Assembly (NCBI GenBank): GCA_003248075.1
Contig: QJYK01000321.1
Span: 1-64,000 of the forward strand
Origin: Gemmatimonadota bacterium
Lineage (GTDB): Bacteria > Gemmatimonadota > Gemmatimonadetes > Longimicrobiales > Gaopeijiaceae
Reading direction: 5' to 3'
DNA: 64,000 nt
Part shown: piece after piece, positions 17,519-25,181 of the stretch
Position numbering within the stretch: position 1 is the first letter of the stretch
Layout: each line of letters starts with the position of its first letter
Made by a program: the position numbers and the translations under genes
Notes under the pieces: generated by a model
What the model was told of the DNA's origin: nothing
The model's database searches: none
What the model saw: the letters and a program-made list of their open reading frames with translations, nothing else

Positions 17519-17760
17519 CGTCATCTCCGTAGACAGGTCGAAGCGAGCCCTTTCGACCCTCGGAGGTGCATCGGGCATGCCCCGCCGGGCGCCGGCGGGC
17601 CAAGTCGTTGGGAGACAGATCCTTGTCCCAGGCGTGCAGCGGAGGTGGCGCGCCTTTCCAGCGGACGTTCTGTCCCCTCTCGGGGACAGGGGGGCGCGTC
17701 GGTGCGTCAGGCCGGTCGGGGCCGGCTCGACGGCGGGCGGGGAGGGCGGAAGAGAGTGTG
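17519..17760. other. Noncoding gap
   Basis: About 240 bp between the barrel gene start and the terminator of the next minus-strand gene. It should contain the promoter for the barrel gene. No clear promoter, repeat or gene was recognised. Confidence 0.3.
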
Positions 17761-17791
17761 CCCCCGGCCGGAAAAGGACTCCGACCGGGGG
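17761..17791 (-). terminator. Hairpin downstream of the sigma-factor cluster
   Basis: CCCCCGG-C-CGG / CCG-A-CCGGGGG, a 7+3-bp stem with one mismatch around a 9-nt AAAAGGACT loop. It lies 28 nt past the stop of the last gene of the minus-strand cluster. Confidence 0.55.
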
Positions 17792-17819
17792 CGGCGCCTC
17801 GCGGGCACGACGGTCCGGG

Positions 17820-18392
17820 TCAGCCGATACCGATGGCGACGCCGGCACCTGCCGCGTCGGGGAGATTCGGAAGGTGTATCCCGCGGGCGCGCATCTGGAG
17901 GGCGGTCTCGGCACGCAGGTTGGCCAGCGCGTCCGGCCCGCGTTGCAGCGCGGCCTCCACGCGGCCAAGGGCCTCGTCCGGGAGATGCCCGAGCTGTACG
18001 AGGGCGGAGAGCACGGCGGTCGCGACCATGCGGCGCTCCCCTGGGGCGACGCTCTGGATCTTCAACAGGGCGGCCTCGCTCACACCGGCTTCCAGCGCAT
18101 CGGCGGTGACCGCCAGATCGCCCTGGGAGGCTTCGACCTCACCCGCGGCCAGGACCTCCTGGGCGCGCAGCAGGCCCTTGAGACGAGCCTGGAGAGCGGC
18201 CGCGATGCGCTCCATCGGAACGCCCTTCGCGCGCCCTTCATCGAGCTTGCTCTGCAGGAGCGCCCGAGGGATGTCGGCCTTGGCTGCGGCATCCATGACC
18301 GCCTGCACCCGGACCTCGGCGCCCTGTCCCTGGGCCGCCAGCCCCGTCGGGACCATAAGGATCGCCATCGTCAGAATCGTCGAGGTACGCAT
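17820..18392 (-). CDS. Exported helical protein of the sigma-factor cluster
   Basis: 190-aa protein with a signal peptide (MRTSTILTMAILMVPTGLAAQG) and an almost entirely alpha-helical, Ala/Leu/Glu-rich mature part containing DIPRALLQSKLDEGRAKGVPMERIAAALQAR-type segments and no cysteine. No catalytic motif is recognised. It is the last gene of the run anti-sigma-like protein, barrel, sigma factor, and may be a periplasmic component of the same system. The start was set at the ATG before the signal peptide rather than an upstream in-frame ATG at 18443. Confidence 0.65.
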   Translation of the reverse strand: MRTSTILTMAILMVPTGLAAQGQGAEVRVQAVMDAAAKADIPRALLQSKLDEGRAKGVPMERIAAALQARLKGLLRAQEVLAAGEVEASQGDLAVTADALEAGVSEAALLKIQSVAPGERRMVATAVLSALVQLGHLPDEALGRVEAALQRGPDALANLRAETALQMRARGIHLPNLPDAAGAGVAIGIG

Positions 18393-18468
18393 GGCCCGCT
18401 CTTCTCTCCTTTGGCACAGGTGCCGGTCCCTCCCCTTCGCCATACCGACGACCGGGCCGGGGCAGAGG

Positions 18469-19053
18469 TCACATCCACACCAGGCTGCGCTCCGCGAGCA
18501 CCTGGCGCAGAGCCTCGCGGGCGCGCAGGACGCGCATCTTCAGCGCGCTCACCGAGGCGCCGGTCGTCGCCGCCATCTCCTCGTAGGACAGCCCCTCCAG
18601 GTGCTTCATGAGGAATGCGTCTCTCAGGTCGGTCGGAAGCCGTCCGAGGCCGACCTCGAGGTCCGCCCGGAGCTCCGACCGCACCGTCTCCTGAAAGGGA
18701 CCGGGTGAGGGGTCGAGAAGCGGGATCACGTCCACGCTCACGCCCCTGCGGCGAATGTCCTTGAGGAAATCGAGGGCTCCGTTGCGCAGAATCCGGAACA
18801 CCCAAACCTCGAACCGATTCGGGTCCTCACAGGTGGCCAGGTTCCGGTACGCCTTGATGAACGCATCCTGCACCAGATCCTGAGCCGGCTCGCGGGGGAC
18901 CCCGAGGCCCCGGGCGTACCGGAACAGCCCCTCCTGGTGCCGCCGGACGAGGGTCCCGTACGACTCCGTGTCGCCGGCCAGCGCCCTGCGCACCAACGCG
19001 CCGTCGGAGATCGTGGTCACGGGCCGGGGTGTCGAGCTCCACGAAGCGGGCAT
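18469..19053 (-). CDS. ECF (RpoE-type) RNA polymerase sigma factor
   Basis: 194-aa sigma-70 family ECF factor. Region 2: LVRRHQEGLFRYARGLGVPREPAQDLVQDAFIKAYRNL, with FEVWVFRILRNGALDFLKD after it. Region 4: LGRLPTDLRDAFLMKHLEGLSYEEMAATTGASVSALKMRVLRAREALRQ. ATG at 19053 lies 2 nt after the stop of the upstream barrel gene; a GTG at 19020 (VTTISDGALV) is an alternative matching usual ECF N-termini. The linkage to a membrane protein with an anti-sigma-like N-terminus suggests release by an envelope signal. Confidence 0.9.
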   Translation of the reverse strand: MPASWSSTPRPVTTISDGALVRRALAGDTESYGTLVRRHQEGLFRYARGLGVPREPAQDLVQDAFIKAYRNLATCEDPNRFEVWVFRILRNGALDFLKDIRRRGVSVDVIPLLDPSPGPFQETVRSELRADLEVGLGRLPTDLRDAFLMKHLEGLSYEEMAATTGASVSALKMRVLRAREALRQVLAERSLVWM

Positions 19054-19055
19054 GG

Positions 19056-20258
19056 TCAACCCACCACGAGCACGGCGACGTATCCCCCGAAGCCGTCCGG
19101 CTTCCGGCCCGCCACCGACTCGGGAACGAACCACGAGCCGTCGCTCGCCACGAACGCGTAGTAGTAGACCCCGGGCCGGAGCCGTACCCCCAGCGTCCAT
19201 TGGCCGTCGCGCAGCGTCATGGGCCGGGGCTTCCAGTCGGTGAAGTCGCCCGCGACGCTCGGGGTCCCCGTGGCTTCGTCGGCGCGGAGGGCGAGCGTGG
19301 CGACGCCCGCCTCGTAGCGTGCCGGAACCGGCGCGGGCGGGGGGGACGGCCTCACGAGCGCGATCGAAACCCCGACGCTCCACGACGTTCGCCCCGGGGT
19401 CTGGAACAGCGGATCGAAGGCGTCCCGACGCACGGAGCCGGTGAGGGAGAGTCGCTGCCCCACGACAAACGCGGTTCCCAACGCCCACGGCGTGGCGCCC
19501 ATCCCGTCGGCCAGCCATGCGCCGATGGAGCCCCACGCCTGAACGGGGCCGCCGCTCAGAAAGGCTGTGGCGCCGAGGTAGGGATACGTCCCCTCCTCCG
19601 CCCAATGGCTCCGACCCTCCGCGGAGAGCACCAGCGTAGGGGTGAGGGCCGCAGAGACCCTCACTTGTGCGAGACCCAGCGCGCGGTCGAAGGCCTGGTC
19701 CGCGAAGTCCGAATGGAAGGCCGAGACGCCCGCCCGTGCCTCGGCGATCAGGTCCGCACGGTGCAGCGCCACCAGTGGGGTGAGCTCCATCGAAGCACCC
19801 CAGCCGGACAACGAGGGCTCGACCCCGCCCCCGAGCGGGCCACGGCGCCGCAGGGGGACATTCCCCACGAGGGGCGGTACGTGGACCCCCGAGGTCACGC
19901 TGTCGAGGCGTGCACCCTGGGCGAAGGTCTGGGCCGAGACATGCAGTCCGAGCTCGAGAGGCCTGCGTCGCCGGGAGGCGCGCAGGGAAGACGCGAGCAT
20001 GGCCCAGGGGGCGTCGGTCGAGGTCATCGGTACGCCGGCCAGCGCGCCGATCCAGCTGGCACCGTCCAGGTAGCGGACGCCGAGCAGGGCGCTCCCGTCG
20101 GCTCCACCCACCGGTGAGCCCTGGTAACGGTACTGCCCGCCCAGGGCCTCGAACCGCCACTCTTGAGCCCCACCCGAATCGGGTGAGACCGAGACCGCCA
20201 GGCCGACGACCGCGACGAATCCGATCCGGGCGGGACGCCCGGCCGCTTCCCGCCTCAT
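19056..20258 (-). CDS. Predicted outer-membrane barrel with C-terminal CBM48-like domain
   Basis: 400-aa exported protein. After a signal-like N-terminus (IGFVAVVGLAVSVSPDSGGAQ), residues about 30-310 form alternating amphipathic strands typical of a beta-barrel. Residues about 320-400 form a glycogen-binding/isoamylase-N (AMPK-beta, CBM48) domain: SVAGDFTDWKPRPMTLRDG, GVRLRPGVYYYAFV and PDGFGGYVAVLVV. The ATG overlaps the upstream stop (ATGA), and the sigma factor follows after 2 nt. It shares this terminal domain with the upstream gene, suggesting the two bind the same kind of polysaccharide or each other. The barrel assignment is inferred from strand pattern. Confidence 0.72.
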   Translation of the reverse strand: MRREAAGRPARIGFVAVVGLAVSVSPDSGGAQEWRFEALGGQYRYQGSPVGGADGSALLGVRYLDGASWIGALAGVPMTSTDAPWAMLASSLRASRRRRPLELGLHVSAQTFAQGARLDSVTSGVHVPPLVGNVPLRRRGPLGGGVEPSLSGWGASMELTPLVALHRADLIAEARAGVSAFHSDFADQAFDRALGLAQVRVSAALTPTLVLSAEGRSHWAEEGTYPYLGATAFLSGGPVQAWGSIGAWLADGMGATPWALGTAFVVGQRLSLTGSVRRDAFDPLFQTPGRTSWSVGVSIALVRPSPPPAPVPARYEAGVATLALRADEATGTPSVAGDFTDWKPRPMTLRDGQWTLGVRLRPGVYYYAFVASDGSWFVPESVAGRKPDGFGGYVAVLVVG

Positions 20259-20941
20259 GTCTCGTCGGTTCGCGCCGGCACGAGGACCGCGACCCGGCTG
20301 TTCGTTCCACCGAAGCCGTCGTCGACCCGCTCGGCGAACGGATCCTGCACCCACCGGGTGCCATCCACGACGAAGGCGTAGTCGTGCAGCCCCGGCTCCA
20401 CGGGAACCAGCACGGTCCACACGCCCGGCGTTCGCTGGGTGAGGACGGGTCCGGGCTCCCAACCCGTGAAGTCTCCCGCCAGGCGGACGCTTCGTGCCCC
20501 CGGCGCGTCGAGCCGGAAGACCACCAGGACCGTGCCCTCCACGCCCGCTGTCGCCATGACGGTGCCGCCGGCCTGGATCGGGGTTCCCGCCGGAGGAGCC
20601 TCCGGGCCGCGTGTCCACAGGGTGGTCAGGAGGAGCACCGCGGCCGCCGCCATGCCCCACGCGGGCCGGACCCGGACCGTCACGCTCCTGGGGGTCCAGA
20701 GCCAGGCGGCGCTCCTGCGCGCGCGACCGTGGCTCGCCACCGTCGGCGGCTCTTTTCGAGGGGCACGTGCGGAAACGGCCGCGACGACGGCCTCCGAAAC
20801 GTCGGGGGCGGGCTCGTCGCGGAGAGGGGACAGTGCCGCGTTCATCGCCTTGCGAAGGGCTTCCGCTTCCCGTCGCTCGGCATCGGAAAGGACCGAGCCC
20901 CTCAGCTCGCCATCCAGGTGTCGATGGATCCGCAGGTTCAT
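20255..20941 (-). CDS. Single-pass membrane protein: anti-sigma-like N-terminus plus CBM48-like domain
   Basis: 228 aa. Residues 1-60 (IHRHLDGELRGSVLSDAERREAEALR) resemble the cytoplasmic helix of anti-sigma factors that begins HLDGEL; the Zn-binding cysteines are absent. One hydrophobic segment spans about 95-110 (WGMAAAAVLLLTTLWT). Residues about 138-222 are a CBM48/AMPK-beta-like domain: VRLAGDFTGWEPGPVL, GVWTVLVPVEPGLHDYAFVVDG and VDDGFGGTNSRVAVL. With the sigma factor two genes downstream, it is a good candidate anti-sigma factor with a periplasmic carbohydrate-binding sensor. This is inference; the domain layout is seen directly. Confidence 0.72.
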   Translation of the reverse strand: MNLRIHRHLDGELRGSVLSDAERREAEALRKAMNAALSPLRDEPAPDVSEAVVAAVSARAPRKEPPTVASHGRARRSAAWLWTPRSVTVRVRPAWGMAAAAVLLLTTLWTRGPEAPPAGTPIQAGGTVMATAGVEGTVLVVFRLDAPGARSVRLAGDFTGWEPGPVLTQRTPGVWTVLVPVEPGLHDYAFVVDGTRWVQDPFAERVDDGFGGTNSRVAVLVPARTDET

Positions 20942-21127
20942 TGGAGCAGTCCGTACGTTGTCGCGAGGCCCCCGGGCGAAGGCTCCTCGGGGGCGCCGAC
21001 GGGCCCGAGGCGTGCACGAAGCGCGCCAGTGGGGGCGTCACGTCACCAGGGAAGCGACGATCGAGCACCCAATCGCGTCACATGCACGGCTGGCGCCTCT
21101 CGGGTCGGGTCCGCATCTTCGCGCCCC

Positions 21128-21361
21128 ATGGCCGAATCCCCACGCTACCGCTCGCACCTGCTGCCCCGGACCCGGGACGGACGGGTCGCCGTCGTGACCT
21201 ACCTGGCACTGTTCGCGCTGTGCATGCCGCCGGTCACCCACCAGGTGCTCAACCGGATCGAGCCCTGGATCTTGGGCATGCCGTTCCTGTACGCGGCACT
21301 TCTGTTCGTATACGTGGGACTCGTCGGCGTGCTCGTTTGGACGTATCGGCGGGGCGTGTGA
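21128..21361 (+). CDS. DUF3311 small membrane protein
   Basis: 77-aa protein with two hydrophobic helices (VAVVTYLALFALCMPPVTHQVLN and PFLYAALLFVYVGLVGVLVWTY) around RIEPWILGMP, the DUF3311 pattern. Such proteins often sit immediately before a sodium:solute symporter gene, as here (24-bp gap), and probably act as a small accessory subunit. Confidence 0.8.
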   Translation: MAESPRYRSHLLPRTRDGRVAVVTYLALFALCMPPVTHQVLNRIEPWILGMPFLYAALLFVYVGLVGVLVWTYRRGV

Positions 21362-21384
21362 TCCGGGCGGGAGAGGCCTGAGCG

Positions 21385-22875
21385 ATGGAGGCGTGGGTCG
21401 TCGCGACGGGACTGATCTTCGTCTATCTGCTCGCGACCATCGTTCTCGGCGTGGTCGCGAACCGACGGATGACCGTCGACCTCGAGGACTTCCTCCTCTA
21501 CGGCCGCAGAGCGGGGTTCATCGTCCTGTACCTGACGGTGGTGGCCACCTTCCATTCGGCCTTCGCATTCCTGGGGTCGGGAGGGTTCTTCTACACGCAC
21601 GGGATCGGCTTCTGGGCCGCGGGCACCTGGACACTGCTCGTGGGGGCGATCACCTACGTGCTGGGAACGCGGGTGTGGGCGCTCGGAAAAGCCTTCGGCT
21701 ACATCACGCCGGCGGACATGCTTGCCGACTTCTACGAATCAGAGGGGGTTCGGGTCTCCGTAGCGGTGGTGTCCGTGGTATTCACGATCCTCTACATCCA
21801 GGTGCAAGCCCAGGGATTGGGGTACATCATCAACGTGGCCTCCGGGGGTCGCATCTCGTTCGAGATGGGCACGCTGGTCCTGTTGGCGGTCGCCGCCGCC
21901 TACCTCATGGCCGGCGGGTTACGCGCGGTCTACTGGACCGATGTGCTCCAGGGGATCTGGATGTACCTGGCGGTGTGGATCGGCGCGCTGGTCATCGCCT
22001 ACACTCTGTTCGACGGGCCTCTGGACCTCTGGCGCCGGGTGGCGAGCGAGCGACCCGACCTGCTCACGCTGCCGGGCCCCCGCGGATTCTTCACGCCGGG
22101 CATGTGGGTCGGCATGACCGTGACTCTGTCCTTCGGGATCGTGCTCCAACCGCACATGATGATCCGGTACTACACGGCCGTGGACGCCAAGACCCTGAAG
22201 CTGCTGGGTGCGACGACACCGATCTACCTGATGACGCTCTACATTCCTGCGGCGTTCGTGGGTCTTGGCGGCGCCCTGGTTCTTCCGGACCTGGCTGTGC
22301 CCGACCGGGTGTTCCCCGAGCTGTTGTTCCAATTCGCACCGCCCTGGCTCACGGGGATCATCCTGGCCGGAGCCACCGCTGCGGCGATGTCCACGCTCGA
22401 CTCGATCCTGCACGCCAACATGACGGTCCTCACCCGGGACGTGTACCAGCGCTACGTGCGCCCGGACGCGAGCCAGCGCCACTACGTCTGGGTCGGACGG
22501 GCCTTCGTGCTCGTCCTGTTGGGCGTCGGGTATCTGCTCTCGGTCAGGACCTTCGGGTTTCTGGTCACGCTGGTGACGCTGTCGGGGTCCGGCGCCCTGC
22601 AGCTGTTGCCGGCGATCGTCGGCGTCTGCTTCCCGGGTGGACGAACGCTCACCCGGGACGGCGTGCTGGCGGGGATGGGGGTCGGCGTCATGACCCTCTA
22701 CGTGACGCTCGTCGTCTCCCCGCATCCGCTCGGGATGCACGGAGGCCTTTGGGGACTCCTGCTCAACGCGATCACGACCCTGATCGTCTCGCGCTTCACG
22801 CATGCGCCCGCTCCCGAGACGGTCCGGCGCGTGCACGGGGAGCTGGAGCGTTTCGTCTACGGAACGGAGGAATGA
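21385..22875 (+). CDS. Sodium:solute symporter (SSS family)
   Basis: 496-aa inner-membrane transporter with 12-13 hydrophobic helices. It begins VVATGLIFVYLLATIVLGVV with the family's LEDFLLYGRRAG, and has the SSS signature GIILAGATAAAMSTLDSILH in the second half. It is expected to import an organic solute with Na+. Neighbouring DUF3311 and cyanophycinase genes hint at an amino-acid or dipeptide substrate, but the substrate is not readable from sequence. Confidence 0.9.
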   Translation: MEAWVVATGLIFVYLLATIVLGVVANRRMTVDLEDFLLYGRRAGFIVLYLTVVATFHSAFAFLGSGGFFYTHGIGFWAAGTWTLLVGAITYVLGTRVWALGKAFGYITPADMLADFYESEGVRVSVAVVSVVFTILYIQVQAQGLGYIINVASGGRISFEMGTLVLLAVAAAYLMAGGLRAVYWTDVLQGIWMYLAVWIGALVIAYTLFDGPLDLWRRVASERPDLLTLPGPRGFFTPGMWVGMTVTLSFGIVLQPHMMIRYYTAVDAKTLKLLGATTPIYLMTLYIPAAFVGLGGALVLPDLAVPDRVFPELLFQFAPPWLTGIILAGATAAAMSTLDSILHANMTVLTRDVYQRYVRPDASQRHYVWVGRAFVLVLLGVGYLLSVRTFGFLVTLVTLSGSGALQLLPAIVGVCFPGGRTLTRDGVLAGMGVGVMTLYVTLVVSPHPLGMHGGLWGLLLNAITTLIVSRFTHAPAPETVRRVHGELERFVYGTEE

Positions 22876-22879
22876 CGGC

Positions 22880-23794
22880 ATGTCGAATGCGCGCACCCTG
22901 CGATCCGCGGCCACCCGCACGGTGGTCGTCGGTTTCTGGACCCTCGCACCGTTCGCCCTCTCGGCGCGACAGACCGGGCCGGTCGGGCCGATGGTCGGTC
23001 CCGAGCGGGGCTCGCTCGTCGTGGTCGGGGGCAACCTGAGCTCTCCCGAGATCTACGCCCGCTTCATCGAGCTCGCCGGGGGCCCGGACGCTCCGATCGT
23101 CTACATCCCGACGGCCGGAGGCGGGCAGGATTACGATGCGTTCTGCTCCTGCCTGGACCCGTGGCGCAGCAACGGCGCCAAGAACCTCACCGTGCTCCAC
23201 ACGTACGACCGAGGCGTCGCGGACAGCGAGGCATTCGTCGCTCCCCTGAAGGCGGCCAGAGGCGTCTTCTTCGGCGGTGGCCGCCAATGGCGCCTCGTGG
23301 ACGCGTACGCCGGCACACGCACCGAGACCGAGATACGCCGAGTCCTGGAGCGCGGCGGCGTCGTAGGGGGTTCGTCGGCCGGGGCATCGATCCAGGGTTC
23401 GTTCCTGGTGCGCGGAGACACCGAGACCAACGAGGTCATGATGGGCGACCATCAGGTCGGCTTCGGCTACCTACGGGGCGTGGGCATCGACCAGCACGTG
23501 CTCCGTCGCAACCGTCATTTCGACCTGATCGAGGTGATCGAGGCCCATCCCGACCTGCTCGGGATCGCCATCGACGAGAACACCGCGCTCGTGGTGCAGG
23601 GAGACGATGCGGAGGTCATCGGCGCCAGCTACGTCGTCGTATACGACAACCGGACCAGCGTCGGTGACGCCGGCGGGCGCTTCTACTTCCTGGCCCCGGG
23701 AGACCGCTACGACCTCGCCACGAGGGAGGCACGAAGGCCCTCGCGTTCCTTCGTGCCCGTCCAGGGAACGCGCAAGGAGCCGTGGCATCGCTGA
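22880..23794 (+). CDS. Exported cyanophycinase-like S51 peptidase
   Basis: 304-aa serine peptidase of the cyanophycinase family, which releases beta-Asp-Arg dipeptides from cyanophycin. The N-terminus (TRTVVVGFWTLAPFALSARQ) looks like a signal peptide. Core motifs: GSLVVVGGNLSSPEI, PTAGGG, FFGGGRQWRLVDAY, the nucleophile elbow GGVVGGSSAGASIQG, and GIAIDENTALVV. It begins 4 nt after the symporter stop. An extracytoplasmic enzyme next to two symporters suggests degradation of an external substrate with uptake of products. Confidence 0.85.
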   Translation: MSNARTLRSAATRTVVVGFWTLAPFALSARQTGPVGPMVGPERGSLVVVGGNLSSPEIYARFIELAGGPDAPIVYIPTAGGGQDYDAFCSCLDPWRSNGAKNLTVLHTYDRGVADSEAFVAPLKAARGVFFGGGRQWRLVDAYAGTRTETEIRRVLERGGVVGGSSAGASIQGSFLVRGDTETNEVMMGDHQVGFGYLRGVGIDQHVLRRNRHFDLIEVIEAHPDLLGIAIDENTALVVQGDDAEVIGASYVVVYDNRTSVGDAGGRFYFLAPGDRYDLATREARRPSRSFVPVQGTRKEPWHR

Positions 23795-23867
23795 CGCGTC
23801 CCGGCCACCTGGCCGGCGCCGCCCCTGTGCCCCACTATCAGCCTCCCCGCCATCCACGGAGCCGCCG

Positions 23868-24812
23868 ATGAGACGTGCCGTGACCCTCGTGCTCCTTACC
23901 AGCGCGGTCGCCTGCGGACCCTCGATCGACCCGGAAGCCCATCGTGCGGCGGTCGCGGCCTTCGCGGCCGCGCGGGACGCGGAGCTCGCGGCGCCGGACT
24001 CCTGGCTGTCCCTGATCGGCCTCCACTGGCTGTCCGAAGGCGAGACGACCATGGGCTCGGGTCCGGACAACGACATCGTGCTTCCCGAGGGGAAGGCCGA
24101 GAGCCAGGTCGGGAGTCTGATCGTCCAGGGCGGGTCCGTCCGCTTCGTCGCCGAGGCGGGAGTGCGCGTGACTCAGGGTGTGGACTCGACGCTGGACCTG
24201 AGTGCCGGGAGCGGCGCGATCCCGCCCGACGTGAGCCGGGACCCGATCGTGACGGAGAGTGTGCTCACCGAGAGCCTGGGGCCCGGAAAGCACGTCGTAT
24301 TGCGCGACGGGCCGATCAACTGGATCGCGATCCGAAGAGGCGATCGAGTGGCGCTGCGACTGCGCGACAACGAAAGCGACGTGTACGAGGCATTCCACGG
24401 AATCGACCGATACGTGACCGACCCCCGCTGGCGAGTCCGAGCGCGTTGGGTCCCGCACGAGAAGACGGTCGCGGTGCCCAACGTTCTCGGCACCGTGTCG
24501 GAGGAACCGTCGCCCGCCGCGCTCGAGTTCAGGATCGGCCTCCGCTCCTACGCGCTGGACGTGACCGGGGCCCCCGACGCCGACCGATACATGTTGGTCT
24601 TCGCCGACGAGACCAGTGGTCGCGAGACCTACGGAGGTGGGCGCTATCTATGGGTGGACCGACCCGATGCGGACGGTCGGGTCGTCGTCGACTTCAATCT
24701 CGCGTACAACCCACCCTGCGTCTGGACCGCGTTCGCCACGTGCCCCCTGCCGTCCCGGGACAACCGACTCACCCTGGCCGTCCGGGCGGGCGAGAAAAGC
24801 TGGGCGCACTGA
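23868..24812 (+). CDS. DUF1684 lipoprotein
   Basis: 314-aa predicted lipoprotein (lipobox SAVACG). The mature region has the DUF1684 pattern: SWLSLIGLHWLSEGETTMGSG, an FHA-like strand run (IAIRRGDRVALRLRDNESD), WVPHEKTVAVPNVLG, RYLWVDRP and the C-terminal DFNLAYNPPCVWTAFATCPLP, with conserved Asn, Pro and Cys residues. The family has no established activity. It lies between the cyanophycinase and the second symporter. Confidence 0.82.
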   Translation: MRRAVTLVLLTSAVACGPSIDPEAHRAAVAAFAAARDAELAAPDSWLSLIGLHWLSEGETTMGSGPDNDIVLPEGKAESQVGSLIVQGGSVRFVAEAGVRVTQGVDSTLDLSAGSGAIPPDVSRDPIVTESVLTESLGPGKHVVLRDGPINWIAIRRGDRVALRLRDNESDVYEAFHGIDRYVTDPRWRVRARWVPHEKTVAVPNVLGTVSEEPSPAALEFRIGLRSYALDVTGAPDADRYMLVFADETSGRETYGGGRYLWVDRPDADGRVVVDFNLAYNPPCVWTAFATCPLPSRDNRLTLAVRAGEKSWAH

Positions 24813-24851
24813 GCCGCAGCGCTGCGCGTACATCACGCTCCCAAGGCATCG

Positions 24852-25181
24852 ATGAGCCACCACTCCGCCGATCGCACCCGTCCCCCAAGACCGTCCGTGG
24901 TCGACCCCGGCACGCGGGCCCGCCACGCCGCGTATTGGCGTAAGAACGTCCGCCTCGTCGGCGCCCTCCTCCTGATCTGGGCGGTGGTCTCGTTCGGCTT
25001 GGGCATCGTCCTCGCCGAGCCCCTCAACGCGCTGCGGTTCCCCGGCACCAGCTATCCGTTGGGGTTCTGGTTCGCGCAACAGGGAAGCATCTACGTCTTC
25101 GTCCTGCTGATCTTCGCCTATGTGCTCGTCATGAACCGTCTCGATCGCGAGTACGACGTGGACGAGGGTGAAGACGGATGA
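24852..25181 (+). CDS. DUF4212 symporter small subunit
   Basis: 109-aa protein with two hydrophobic helices (LVGALLLIWAVVSFGLGIVLA and GSIYVFVLLIFAYVLVMNRLD) and the family's AYWRKN and PLGFWFAQQGS. DUF4212 proteins are known as small subunits paired with large VC_2705-type sodium/solute symporters. The stop overlaps the start of the large subunit (ATGA). Confidence 0.9.
   Translation: MSHHSADRTRPPRPSVVDPGTRARHAAYWRKNVRLVGALLLIWAVVSFGLGIVLAEPLNALRFPGTSYPLGFWFAQQGSIYVFVLLIFAYVLVMNRLDREYDVDEGEDG

Noticed and set aside
23801-23816. CCGGCCA-CC-TGGCCGG hairpin after the cyanophycinase
   Set aside because: Two-nt loop and no U-run; short GC palindromes are common in this DNA.
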